From Nocardia speluncae NBRC 108251 (GTDB lineage: Bacteria; Actinomycetota; Actinomycetes; Mycobacteriales; Mycobacteriaceae): 64,000 nt of DNA. The DNA lies in NCBI RefSeq assembly GCF_001613245.1, contig NZ_BDBZ01000012.1, positions 1-64,000 of the forward strand. Direction: 5' to 3'. This document shows, piece by piece, positions 9,081-18,242 of the stretch (position 1 is the first letter of the stretch; the number at the start of each line of letters is the position of its first letter). The translations under genes were made by a program, and so were the position numbers. The notes under the pieces were generated by a model. That model was not told the origin of the DNA. It was given only the letters and a program-made list of their open reading frames with translations, and made no database searches.

Positions 9081-10519
9081 AGTCCGCGGACGAGGGAGTA
9101 GAAGTCGGCCACCCAGAATACGAGCGGCAGCACCGCGGCCACGAACCCGTATTCGATCAGTTCGGCCGCGCGCCGCATCGGCGGTGTCGCCGACTGGTTG
9201 GGGACGATGATGCCGAGGATCAGGGCCGCGATCACCATCACCAGCGCCGCCCCGAATGCCGCCATCGGCAGATCGGCCACGAACGCCATGGCCGTGAGCA
9301 TTACCAGCAGAATCGCGGCACCGGCGACGATCAGGACAACGGCCTGTTCCGCGCCGGCGTAGGTGCGGCTGCGGAACATGAGAACCGCCGCGCAGACGAG
9401 TGCGAGGGCGATGCCCTGCCAGTAGAAGCCGCCGTAGTCGGGATCGGTGGCCACCAGCGCGCCGACCACCGTGACCAGTGCGGTCGCGGTGACCAGTCCG
9501 TTCAGATAGGTGCGCGCCCGCATGGATTTCGCATGCAAAATGTTGAGGGTGGGCAGGGCGCGATGGTCGTCGGGATCGTCCTCGCTGGGATCGATGGGGG
9601 TGCCCGGGGCCGGAACCGGCGGCAGCGGTAGTTTCGCCAGCATCATCGAGATACGCGGGGCCAGCGAGAGGGCGCCCAGTCCTACGGCCGCCACCACTGC
9701 GCCGACCGCTTCGAGCCGCTGCGCGGTGAGCAGGCCGACCAACGCCGAGGGCACCAGGAAGATCGCGACGGTGCCGGCGCCGATGAACAGCCCGAGCCCG
9801 ACACCGGTTACCCGCCAGGCCAGGATCGCGGTGGCCCCGAACAGCGTGGACCCGAGTAGCAGATGTGCCCAGCCGTAGTGGTCCGGGACGATGAGCATGC
9901 CGCCGGTGAAGGCCAGTGGTAGTGCGCATCCGCCGAGTACCAGCGCGGTCTTCGGATCCCCGTAGACGCGGCTCAGGATCATCGTCGCCACCACCAGCAG
10001 TACGGTCACGCCCAGCGCGATCGTGCCGGTGATCCAGCCGGGCATCGCATCGGGCGCGGCCAGCAGGCCCGTGCAACCCGCCAGCATGGCGAGAACGGCC
10101 AGGACCGAGCCGGTGGTCCGCGCGGTTCCGGGATTCCAGCCGCGGAAATGTTCGGCGTCGGCGACGGCGACGTTGTACATGATGTCGTCGAACAGGGGAG
10201 TGGGCGCGGTATTCGCGGAGCTCTCCAACATCAGCAACTCGCCGTCGCGGATGCCCTGCTCGCCCAGGCTCAGCGAGTTCGACAGGGGCGGCTGACCGAT
10301 CCGCGCCAGAACCCAATCGGCGGGTTCGTACCGTTCGCCCTGATTGTCGAACTCATTGGTGCGGCTGTGCGCAGCGACCATATCGACGACGCTGGGAATG
10401 ACCAGGGCCACGGGCACATCTACCGGGATGGCCATATCGACCTGTGTGTGTTTGGCCAGAATGGTGACCCTGGTGAGATCCGGTGCGCGGACTATACCCC
10501 GCGAGGAATCTTCCTCCAT
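9077..10519 (-). CDS. eccD: ESX-4 type VII secretion channel protein EccD
   Basis: EccD forms the membrane barrel of the type VII complex. The 480-residue protein starts with a ubiquitin-like domain (about 1-105, DLTRVTILAKHTQVDMAIPVDVPVALVIPSVV region) and continues with a long run of hydrophobic helices; about eleven can be counted between residues 125 and 478, as in the family. The ATG at 10519 was chosen because it places the ubiquitin-like fold at the N-terminus; longer in-frame starts extend into the divergent promoter region shared with eccC. The gene is followed by mycP with a four-base overlap. Confidence 0.92.
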   Translation of the reverse strand: MEEDSSRGIVRAPDLTRVTILAKHTQVDMAIPVDVPVALVIPSVVDMVAAHSRTNEFDNQGERYEPADWVLARIGQPPLSNSLSLGEQGIRDGELLMLESSANTAPTPLFDDIMYNVAVADAEHFRGWNPGTARTTGSVLAVLAMLAGCTGLLAAPDAMPGWITGTIALGVTVLLVVATMILSRVYGDPKTALVLGGCALPLAFTGGMLIVPDHYGWAHLLLGSTLFGATAILAWRVTGVGLGLFIGAGTVAIFLVPSALVGLLTAQRLEAVGAVVAAVGLGALSLAPRISMMLAKLPLPPVPAPGTPIDPSEDDPDDHRALPTLNILHAKSMRARTYLNGLVTATALVTVVGALVATDPDYGGFYWQGIALALVCAAVLMFRSRTYAGAEQAVVLIVAGAAILLVMLTAMAFVADLPMAAFGAALVMVIAALILGIIVPNQSATPPMRRAAELIEYGFVAAVLPLVFWVADFYSLVRGL

Positions 10520-10715
10520 ATGATCGAGTCGCGCATGCGTCACGCTTCCCCCAAGTTCGTTCGCTACCCTGCTGTTTTCACATTCTCCCAGCAGATGGCG
10601 CGGGTTGCGTGCCCACGTTGCGGCCAGCAGAATGCAGGTCGAACTGTACGACATGTTCGCGCCTGCCTCTACACTGAGCCCGAACATCGCATTGCCACAA
10701 GGGGGATCTCGCTCG

Positions 10716-13700
10716 ATGACCACGGTTCGGTTTCAGCGGCGTGCGCGCCGGGAGGTTCCACGGACCCCGGGTGGCGAAGTGACACTGCAACCGCCCCCCG
10801 AGATTCCCCGGGTAACCCCCGGAAACCTGCTGATGAAGCTGATGCCGGTGGTGATGATCATCGGCATGGTCGGGATGATGGCGTTGATGTTCACGCAGGG
10901 CGGCGGTATCGCGTCCAACCCGATGTCGCTGATGTTCCCGATGATGATGATGGTCTCGATGATCGGCATGTTCGCCGGTCAGGGCAACGGCAAGGGCGCC
11001 AAGGCGGCCGAGGCCAACGAGGACCGCAAGGATTACCTGCGTTACCTGGACCAGGTTCGTAAAGATGTCGACGTGACCGCGACCGAGCAGCGTTCCGCGG
11101 TCGAATGGAGCCATCCCGAACCCGGTCTTGTCTGGATGCTTGCGGGTACCTCCCGGATGTGGGAACGCCGTCCCAGCGACAAGGACTTCTGCCATGTGCG
11201 CATCGGGATCGGCGGCCAGCGGCTGGCCACCCGCCTGGTGGCGCCGGAGACCGGCCCGGTGGAGGAACTCGAACCCATCGCCGCGGTATCGCTGCGTCGT
11301 TTCGTCCGAGCCCATTCCACCGTCCCGGATCTACCGACCGCGGTCGCGGTGAAGGGGTTCGCGACGATCGCGCTCGACGGCGACCGTGTCCAGGCCCGCG
11401 ATATGGTGCGCGCGATGCTGGTCCAGCTGGCCATGTTCCACGGCCCCGACCAGGTGCTCACCGCGGTGGTCTGCGGGCCCGACACCAGTGCGGAATGGGA
11501 GTGGACCAAATGGCTGCCGCATACCCAGCATCCGGATGCCCAGGACGGTATCGGCAGCCAGCGCATGTTCTACGGGTCGATCCGGGAGATGATGGCCGGC
11601 TTGGCGCCGATCCTCTCCAATCGCGTCCGCTACTCCCGTAACCAGCCCACCAACTCCGCCATGGTGCATGTGGTGGTCCTGGTGGACGGCGGCCTGCTCG
11701 AAGCCGAGGACGATCAGCTGCGCGAGGCCGGATACGAAGGCGTCACCGTCATCGACCTCTGCGGCTACGCTCCGCGGCTGGCTGTATCTCGCGGGATCGC
11801 CCTCACCATCCGCAACGGCGAATGCCTGGGTCGCGGTGCCACCGGTAACCAGGAACGTTTCGCGTTGATCGACCGGCTCGGCCCGGAGCAGGCCCAGCAG
11901 GTGGCCCGCCGGCTGGCCCCCTACCGGGCCGCGACCCAGCGCAGCAGCGATGTCGAGGTGACCGAGGGCGAAACCATCAACACCTGGGCCCAGCTCATGG
12001 GCCTCGGCGACCTGGGCTCCTTCAACCCGGAGAGTGCCTGGCGTCCCCGCTACGGCCGGGAACGACTGCGGGTGCCGTTCGGTGTCGGCGCCGACGGTCT
12101 GCCGGTCGTTCTCGATATCAAGGAAGCCGCAGAATCCGGTATGGGCCCGCACGGCCTGTGCATCGGTGCCACCGGTTCCGGTAAATCGGAGTTCCTGCGC
12201 ACCCTGGTGCTGAGCCTGCTCGCCACCCACTCGCCGGATCAGCTGAACCTGGTCCTGGTCGACTTCAAGGGTGGTGCGACCTTCCTCGGCCTCGACCAGG
12301 TCCCACATGTCGCGGCCGTTATCACCAACCTCGAAGAAGAGGCCGACCTCGTCGACCGTATGCGAGACGCCCTGGCCGGTGAGATGAACCGCCGGCAGGA
12401 AGAATTGCGCCGGGCCGGTAACTTCGCCAACGTCACCGACTACGAAAAAGCCCGTGCCGCCGGCGCCGACCTGGACCCGCTGCCCGCGCTGTTCGTAGTG
12501 CTCGACGAATTCTCCGAACTGCTCACCCAGCACCCGGATTTCGCGGAACTGTTCGTGATGATCGGCCGCCTGGGCCGCTCGCTGCATGTGCACCTCCTCC
12601 TCGCCTCCCAGCGGCTGGAAGAAGGCAAGCTCAAGGGTCTCGAATCCCACCTCTCCTACCGGATCGGCCTGAAAACCTTCTCCGCCAATGAATCCCGCCA
12701 GGTTCTGGGTGTTCCCGACGCCTACAACCTGCCCGGCGTCCCCGGTGGCGGTTATCTGAAATCCGATTCGGGCGAGATCCAGCGCTTCCAGGCCTCCTAC
12801 GTTTCGGGCCCGTATGTGGGCGGCGGTCCGCAACGCGATATCTCGGCCGCCACCAGTGCCGGTGAAATCGATATCACCGCGCGGCCGTTCCTGGCCAAAC
12901 ACGTCGAATTCCGTGCCGCGGACCGTGTTCCGCTGGCTCCCGAACCGATAGACGAACCGGAGCCCCTGGTCGAGGACGGCGAACAGATCTCCAACCTGGG
13001 CATGATCGCCGCCCGGATCAGCGGGCACGGCCGCCCCGCGCACGCGATCTGGTTGCCGCCGCTGGACGCTGCCCCGCCGCTCGACCAGCTCAACGAGCAT
13101 TCGATCCTCACCGGCGAATACAACGCTGTCGCAAGCCTGCGCGCACCCATCGGCATCGTCGATCGTCCCTACGACCAGCGGCGTGACCCACTGGTCGTGG
13201 ATCTGTCCGGCGCCCGCGGCAACGTCGCCGTGGTCGGTGGCCCGCAGTCCGGCAAATCGACGATGCTGCGTTCACTGGTCATGTCGATGTCGATGACCCA
13301 CACCGCCGAACAGGTGCAGTTCTACTGCCTCGACTTCGGTGGCGGCACCCTCGCGAGCCTCGAGGGCCTGCCTCATGTCGGTTCGGTCGCGGGCCGCCTG
13401 GACCAGGACAAAGTCCGCCGCACGGTCGCGGAGATGACCACCATCGTGCGCAACCGCGAACTGAGGTTCCGCCAGCTCGGCATCGAATCGATGTCGGAAT
13501 TCCGCCGCTTGCGTGCCGGCGACCCGGCCGCCAGCCAGGCTGCGGCCGGCGCCCACGAGGACCCTTTCGGCGATGCCTTCCTGGTGATCGACGGCTACGG
13601 CTCCATCCGCCAGGACTTCGAGCCCCTCGAACAGGCCGTCATGAACCTCGCCGTGCAGGGCCTCTCCTACGGCGTGCACGTGGTGATCACCCTGTCCCGC

Positions 13701-14747
13701 TGGATGGAGGCGCGCCCCCAGCTCAAGGACCAGATCGGCACCCGTCTCGAACTACGCCTCGGTGATCCCGCCGACTCCGAATTCGGCCGCAAGGTTGCCG
13801 CGCTGGTACCGCAGGGTCGCCCTGGACGCGGTATGACTCCGGAGAGCCTGCATATGATCACCGCGCTTCCGCGGGTCGACGGTTCGTCCGATCCGGAAGA
13901 CATCAGCCGCGGTGTCGCCGACGCCGTCGCCCGCCTGCAGCAGGCGACCCCTGGCCGGCCCGCTCCTCAGGTCCGGATGTTGCCCGAACAGCTCGATCGC
14001 GAGCAGTTCGTGCGCGCCATCGGTCCTTGGCAGGGCTCGCCGGACCGGCGCAATGCCGCTATCCCGATCGGTATCAACGAATCCGAGCTGGCCCCGGTAT
14101 TCCTCAACTTCGACGAGAATCCACACTTCCTCATCTTCGGCGACACCGAATGCGGGAAGTCGACCCTGCTGCGCAACATTGTCAGCGGGATCATCGAATC
14201 CAACGAGCAGAATCAGGCCGCGCTCATCCTGGTCGATTTCCGCCGCACCATGCTGGGTGCTTTCCCGCAGGAAAGGCTGGCCGCCTACGCGACCGGTTCC
14301 GAGGGGCTCAAGACCAATATGCGCGACCTCGCGGGACTCTTGCAGACGCGTCTGCCCGGCCCGAATATCACGCCGCAGGAATTGCGGGACCGTTCCTGGT
14401 GGACCGGCCCCGACCTCTATGTTGTCGTCGACGACTACGACCTGGTGTCCAGTGGCTCCGCCGGCAACCCGATCGCGCAGATCGTGGACTACCTCGCCCA
14501 CGCCAAGGACATCGGCCTGCATCTGATCATCGCGCGGCGTTCCGGCGGCGCGGGCCGGGCCATGTACGAAGCGGTGATCTCGCGAATGCGGGATCTGGCC
14601 ACGCCCGGCCTGGTCATGAGTGGTAGCCGGGAAGAAGGCAACCTGATGGGCAATGTCCGCCCGAGCGCTATGCCTCCGGGCCGGGGGACCATGGCCGGCC
14701 GGTCCGGCGCCGAGCTCATCCAGACTTCGTGGATGCCGGGCCTGTAA
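10716..14747 (+). CDS. eccC: ESX-4 type VII secretion ATPase EccC
   Basis: EccC is the FtsK/SpoIIIE-type motor that recognises substrates and powers type VII export. The 1343-residue single chain has two N-terminal membrane helices (about 43-90) and three ATPase domains. Walker A motifs are GATGSGKS (484-491), GGPQSGKS (841-848) and GDTECGKS (1142-1149). The first domain has a full Walker B, VVLDEFSE. The second (LVIDGYGS) and third (VVVDDYDL) lack the catalytic Glu, as in other EccC proteins where these domains bind rather than hydrolyse ATP. The ATG follows a GGGGGA ribosome site. Its stop overlaps the next start (TAATG). Confidence 0.97.
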   Translation: MTTVRFQRRARREVPRTPGGEVTLQPPPEIPRVTPGNLLMKLMPVVMIIGMVGMMALMFTQGGGIASNPMSLMFPMMMMVSMIGMFAGQGNGKGAKAAEANEDRKDYLRYLDQVRKDVDVTATEQRSAVEWSHPEPGLVWMLAGTSRMWERRPSDKDFCHVRIGIGGQRLATRLVAPETGPVEELEPIAAVSLRRFVRAHSTVPDLPTAVAVKGFATIALDGDRVQARDMVRAMLVQLAMFHGPDQVLTAVVCGPDTSAEWEWTKWLPHTQHPDAQDGIGSQRMFYGSIREMMAGLAPILSNRVRYSRNQPTNSAMVHVVVLVDGGLLEAEDDQLREAGYEGVTVIDLCGYAPRLAVSRGIALTIRNGECLGRGATGNQERFALIDRLGPEQAQQVARRLAPYRAATQRSSDVEVTEGETINTWAQLMGLGDLGSFNPESAWRPRYGRERLRVPFGVGADGLPVVLDIKEAAESGMGPHGLCIGATGSGKSEFLRTLVLSLLATHSPDQLNLVLVDFKGGATFLGLDQVPHVAAVITNLEEEADLVDRMRDALAGEMNRRQEELRRAGNFANVTDYEKARAAGADLDPLPALFVVLDEFSELLTQHPDFAELFVMIGRLGRSLHVHLLLASQRLEEGKLKGLESHLSYRIGLKTFSANESRQVLGVPDAYNLPGVPGGGYLKSDSGEIQRFQASYVSGPYVGGGPQRDISAATSAGEIDITARPFLAKHVEFRAADRVPLAPEPIDEPEPLVEDGEQISNLGMIAARISGHGRPAHAIWLPPLDAAPPLDQLNEHSILTGEYNAVASLRAPIGIVDRPYDQRRDPLVVDLSGARGNVAVVGGPQSGKSTMLRSLVMSMSMTHTAEQVQFYCLDFGGGTLASLEGLPHVGSVAGRLDQDKVRRTVAEMTTIVRNRELRFRQLGIESMSEFRRLRAGDPAASQAAAGAHEDPFGDAFLVIDGYGSIRQDFEPLEQAVMNLAVQGLSYGVHVVITLSRWMEARPQLKDQIGTRLELRLGDPADSEFGRKVAALVPQGRPGRGMTPESLHMITALPRVDGSSDPEDISRGVADAVARLQQATPGRPAPQVRMLPEQLDREQFVRAIGPWQGSPDRRNAAIPIGINESELAPVFLNFDENPHFLIFGDTECGKSTLLRNIVSGIIESNEQNQAALILVDFRRTMLGAFPQERLAAYATGSEGLKTNMRDLAGLLQTRLPGPNITPQELRDRSWWTGPDLYVVVDDYDLVSSGSAGNPIAQIVDYLAHAKDIGLHLIIARRSGGAGRAMYEAVISRMRDLATPGLVMSGSREEGNLMGNVRPSAMPPGRGTMAGRSGAELIQTSWMPGL

Positions 14748-16189
14748 TGCCCGCCGTCGAGATTGCGCTGACCGAAACCCGGTTGTGGGCATGGAGTGCG
14801 AACACCCACGCCGACTTGGTGCCTTCGGTCGTACCGGGCAGCGACGGTCGTACTCTCGTAGTCGGCGAGCCGCTGGCACCGCCGTCCATCGCGGTATCGC
14901 CGGCGCAGCTCATCACTGCCGACCGCATCGCCTACGACCCCGGTATGCCGAAACCGGTGGACGCGCTGGCCACCGTATTCGGCCACACCCTCACCCAACT
15001 GCGTATCAATTCACCCTGCGAGCGTTTGACGGTCGTGCACCCCAGCGAATGGGATCCGTACCGGCTTGCTGTCCTGCATTCCGCGGCCACCCGTCATGCC
15101 GGACAGGTGGAATTGCAGCCGGCGGCCCTGCGTGCCGTGATCGCCACGCAACGGATCCGGGACGTGCGCACCGTAGTTCTGGAATTCGGCCCGTTGTCGA
15201 CCACCGCATCGACGGTGGTGCCGAGTGACAGCGGACCGCGACTCGAATTCTGTGAGCACGAACCACTTCTGGCCGCTGTCGAGATCAGTGCCGACGAGCG
15301 GGGCCGCACCTCCTTCCGTTCGATGATCGAACGCCTGATCCACGGCTGCCAGGTCGATTCCGTGGTTATCGTCGGCCGGACGGACGCAGATTTCCTCGCC
15401 CTCGTAGCCGAGGTGATCGCCGAACTGTGCCGCGCCGAGCTACTGGTCCTCGGCGGCGCCGACCTGGTCCGGGCTCGTAATACCGATCCCATCGATCAGC
15501 GGCCCAGCCTCCCACCGGCCGCCGGCGACGCCGAATGGCTGCAACCACTGCGTGAACGAGCCGCTGCCACCAGGCCGCCCCGCTCGAAGACCCCGCTCTA
15601 CATCGGCGCCGCGGCGGTAACGGCGCTCGCGGTCCTGGTAGCCGGTGGGGTCCTCCTCGGGATATCCACCGCAGGAGATCCCGAGGCGGTCGCCTCCACC
15701 CCGACGACCACCGGTACCCCCGCCGCCCCTTCGGATTCGGAAGATCCCGAATCCGGCTCCGGATCCATGACCGTGGGTCCCGTGACGTTCACCATCCCCG
15801 ACAACTGGCGGGTGATCGACCCCGCCACTGCATCCACCGACCGCGTCGTACTGGAGCCCACCGAGGGGCTGAAGGCTCGCATCACGGTTATCCAGGAACA
15901 GTTGCTGATCCCCGGCGCCGGCTACGAACAGGTCGCCGCCGATCTCGAGGCCAAAAGGGCAGCAGCCGCAACGGGTTTGTACTCTCCGATCCGCCGCGAT
16001 GTGGTCTTCGGCGGCCGCTCCGGACTGGTTTATTCCGAGCATCCGGAGGGCGGATCCACCGTTGACTGGCATGTTATCGTCGAGCACAGCATCCAGATCA
16101 GTATCGGATGCCAGTATCAGACAGGGGGGCAGGACTCGATTACACCTATCTGTGAAGACCTCGCATCCTCGCTGGACATCGTCCGATGA
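14747..16189 (+). CDS. Type VII secretion-associated membrane protein (Rv3446c-like)
   Basis: A 480-residue protein in the place of Rv3446c in the M. tuberculosis ESX-4 locus. The N-terminal 270 residues form a cytosolic domain with an actin/Hsp70-like feel (VVLEFGPLSTTASTVV; VVIVGRTDADFLALVAEVI). One membrane helix follows at about 285-305, then a Thr/Pro/Ser linker and a C-terminal extracytoplasmic domain (GPVTFTIPDNWRV onward). Its start overlaps the eccC stop, so the two are coupled. The function is unknown; location and topology suggest a scaffold of the ESX-4 complex. Confidence 0.8.
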   Translation: MPAVEIALTETRLWAWSANTHADLVPSVVPGSDGRTLVVGEPLAPPSIAVSPAQLITADRIAYDPGMPKPVDALATVFGHTLTQLRINSPCERLTVVHPSEWDPYRLAVLHSAATRHAGQVELQPAALRAVIATQRIRDVRTVVLEFGPLSTTASTVVPSDSGPRLEFCEHEPLLAAVEISADERGRTSFRSMIERLIHGCQVDSVVIVGRTDADFLALVAEVIAELCRAELLVLGGADLVRARNTDPIDQRPSLPPAAGDAEWLQPLRERAAATRPPRSKTPLYIGAAAVTALAVLVAGGVLLGISTAGDPEAVASTPTTTGTPAAPSDSEDPESGSGSMTVGPVTFTIPDNWRVIDPATASTDRVVLEPTEGLKARITVIQEQLLIPGAGYEQVAADLEAKRAAAATGLYSPIRRDVVFGGRSGLVYSEHPEGGSTVDWHVIVEHSIQISIGCQYQTGGQDSITPICEDLASSLDIVR

Positions 16190-16319
16190 CCCGGTCGGGA
16201 TTTTTCCAAAATTCGTTGGAACCGATTGGGCGGTCTCTCCGTCCAATCATCATGAAGGCAAGTTCGGACCGTTTGCGGACGCAGGGGGTCCGGATCCGAA
16301 CTCGTAACGAGGAGGAATC

Positions 16320-16655
16320 ATGTCGGTAGTTGCCGATTTGGCCGCAATGGAGACTGCTGCCAAGCACGTCGAGACTGTGAACTCGCAGATCCAGTCCGAG
16401 ATCGGCAGGGTCCGTGACATTGTCGCCGGTTCTCAAGGCGTGTGGGAAGGCGCCGCTGCTGCTGCCTTCGTCAGGATCATGGGGGATTACGACCAGAAGG
16501 CACAGCAGTTGAACAGCGTGCTTGCGGAGATCGCCGTCCAGATCCGGGAGAACGGGCGGGGCTACGATGCGCAGGAAGAGGCCAACCTGGCTGCCCTGAA
16601 CTCTGCGGGCGCCTCCGGTGACCTCGGTGCCCCCGCTTCCAGCCTGAATATCTGA
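16320..16655 (+). CDS. esxU: WXG100 family ESX-4 substrate, EsxU-like
   Basis: A 111-residue helical-hairpin protein of the ESAT-6/CFP-10 family. The turn motif is Trp42-Glu43-Gly44 in SQGVWEGAAAAAF. Near the C-terminus, YDAQE fits the YxxxD/E export signal. The start ATG has a strong GAGGAGG ribosome site. It is followed after 32 bp by a second family member, and the pair is expected to form a secreted heterodimer. The name rests on order: eccC, Rv3446c-like, esxU, esxT, as in M. tuberculosis. Confidence 0.9.
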   Translation: MSVVADLAAMETAAKHVETVNSQIQSEIGRVRDIVAGSQGVWEGAAAAAFVRIMGDYDQKAQQLNSVLAEIAVQIRENGRGYDAQEEANLAALNSAGASGDLGAPASSLNI

Positions 16656-16687
16656 CCCAGCCGCCACATCAGACTTAAGGAATCTCC

Positions 16688-16993
16688 ATGTCGAAGGTGA
16701 ATTATTCGAAGGACCAGCTGATCGCGATGTCGGGTGACCTTCGCGCTGCGAAGGGTCGCTTGTCCGAGACGCACCAAGAGTTGCTGGGATATGTCAACGG
16801 CCTGGTTGCCCAATGGGAGTCCGGTGCCCAGCAGGCGTACCTCGATAAGCAGACGCGATGGAACAATGCCATCGAGAATCCCGCTGACAACTCTGGACTT
16901 CTGCCCATTATCGAGGCTATCGCGAAGGTAGTCGAGGACGGCGCCATTGATATGGCGACGACTGATGCGCAGAATGCCGCGAAGTGGATGTGA
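16688..16993 (+). CDS. esxT: WXG100 family ESX-4 substrate, EsxT-like
   Basis: A 101-residue partner of the preceding WXG100 protein. The turn reads Trp43-Glu44-Ser45 in AQWESGAQQAY, so the canonical Gly is shifted by one residue. Helices on either side are predicted from the heptad pattern. No clear YxxxD/E signal is visible at its C-terminus, which fits a dimer where only one partner carries the signal. A GGAATC ribosome site precedes the ATG. The gene is closed by a strong bidirectional hairpin. Confidence 0.85.
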   Translation: MSKVNYSKDQLIAMSGDLRAAKGRLSETHQELLGYVNGLVAQWESGAQQAYLDKQTRWNNAIENPADNSGLLPIIEAIAKVVEDGAIDMATTDAQNAAKWM

Positions 16994-17008
16994 CGTTATC
17001 CACCCGAT

Positions 17009-17048
17009 AGTCCTGTGCCCCGAGTCCAACCGCTTGGGGCACAGGACT
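17009..17048. terminator. Bidirectional terminator hairpin closing the ESX-4 locus
   Basis: A perfect 13-bp stem, AGTCCTGTGCCCC (17009-17021) with GGGGCACAGGACT (17036-17048), encloses a 14-nt loop and runs into TT on the esxT side. It lies between esxT and the oppositely oriented lipoprotein gene and can serve both. Confidence 0.75.
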
Positions 17049-17054
17049 TTATCG

Positions 17055-18221
17055 TTACTGTGGTGCCTCGTTCAAGAGTAGGTACTGCGCCGCGGTCTTC
17101 TGATGCAATTCCTGTATCTGTATGGCGTCCTTGATGTAGGCCACATAGCGGCCGTTGCTGAAATAGCAGGCCAATGACTGAGTTTCCTCTGGGTTTTCGA
17201 CACAGCTCGCAGTCGGCAACCCGGGTGGGGAATCGACAGGTTCGAGCTCAGGTTCCAATTGTGAGATGAAAAAGGCTTTCAAGCGGTCTGCTGCTGCCGG
17301 ATCACTCGTCCGGTAAACGGTGACGTCGGCGTCACCGTCGGCCAGGGAGAGAAGATCCACACCGGCGTCTTGGAAAGCCCGTTTTGTCAGATCGGGACGT
17401 TCGGTGAGGTGGAGTGCAACGTCCGGGCCGATCGCCACCTCGGGGATCTTCTCGCCGGCGGGCAGCGTGTATCGAATTATCTCCTCATGATCGACTGGGA
17501 GATCGTCGAGCATATCGACAGGTGTCGGCCGATAGCCCTCCAGGCTCGCGAATTGTTTATCCAAGACAGATTTTGCGGTGTTTGCCAGCGGGGCTGGATC
17601 GGGCGGTATGTCGACCCCAGGCCCAACTTCGATCTCAACCATGTATTCACCCTGGGAAACCCAGGCGTTGATCCCGTCGTACTTGCCGATATACGCTCTT
17701 GCACTGGGATGGTCGGGGATAGAGGTCGGGCCCTTCGGTGGGTATCGCCCATTCAGATAGTGATCGGTGAGATAGTTCGCGGCATGGGTCGCTTGTTCGG
17801 GAGTCGAATACCGCAGGACTGTGAGCGTTACGGCTCTCCCGTGCAGTTCATCTTCCCTACGCTGCCCTCTGGTCTTCCAGCCTGCAACAAAGCCAGGGAC
17901 TTCTACTGTGAAATTTTCGGTGAATTGTGGAGGGTTGAGCTGCGTGAATAGATTTTGCTGATCGACTATGCGGCGGAATGTGAGCTTCGGTTCGGTTTCC
18001 ATTATCAATGGCACGAATTTCGCTAATCGAAGCGCTTCCTGGGCGTCTATATTCTCCGGCTTCCGTACCTCGTCGACTTCCCGTGGGGTAGTCCTGTAAT
18101 TACCTGGCTGTAGTGCTGATATATCCACAGCCGGTCCGGTTTCGGGTTCCTGCCCGCATCCAGCTGTCACGGCTGTTACGAGTACGGCTATTGCTGCCGA
18201 AATTCTGTTGGGCCAATGCAT
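17055..18221 (-). CDS. DUF7373-type lipoprotein, paralogue 1
   Basis: A 388-residue predicted lipoprotein: hydrophobic signal peptide and lipobox VTAGC with Cys22 as lipidation site. After the Cys comes ISALQPGNYRTTP, which matches the two neighbours (LADLDVGNYPTAP, LAALDYGTFPTEP). The C-terminus ends with IQELHQKTAAQYLLL, again shared. I recognise the family as Nocardia lipoproteins of unknown function (DUF7373). It is the last gene of a minus-strand cluster with a Ser/Thr kinase just upstream (21 bp), so it is probably co-transcribed with the kinase. Base composition is more AT-rich than the ESX genes. Confidence 0.8.
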   Translation of the reverse strand: MHWPNRISAAIAVLVTAVTAGCGQEPETGPAVDISALQPGNYRTTPREVDEVRKPENIDAQEALRLAKFVPLIMETEPKLTFRRIVDQQNLFTQLNPPQFTENFTVEVPGFVAGWKTRGQRREDELHGRAVTLTVLRYSTPEQATHAANYLTDHYLNGRYPPKGPTSIPDHPSARAYIGKYDGINAWVSQGEYMVEIEVGPGVDIPPDPAPLANTAKSVLDKQFASLEGYRPTPVDMLDDLPVDHEEIIRYTLPAGEKIPEVAIGPDVALHLTERPDLTKRAFQDAGVDLLSLADGDADVTVYRTSDPAAADRLKAFFISQLEPELEPVDSPPGLPTASCVENPEETQSLACYFSNGRYVAYIKDAIQIQELHQKTAAQYLLLNEAPQ

Positions 18222-18242
18222 GATATCCCCCTCTTTTTTGCG

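Noticed and set aside
7674..10316. A single 880-codon frame that would fuse mycP to a long upstream segment.
   Set aside because: The upstream part is the eccD region read in the wrong frame. The GTGA overlap at 9077-9080 marks the true mycP start.
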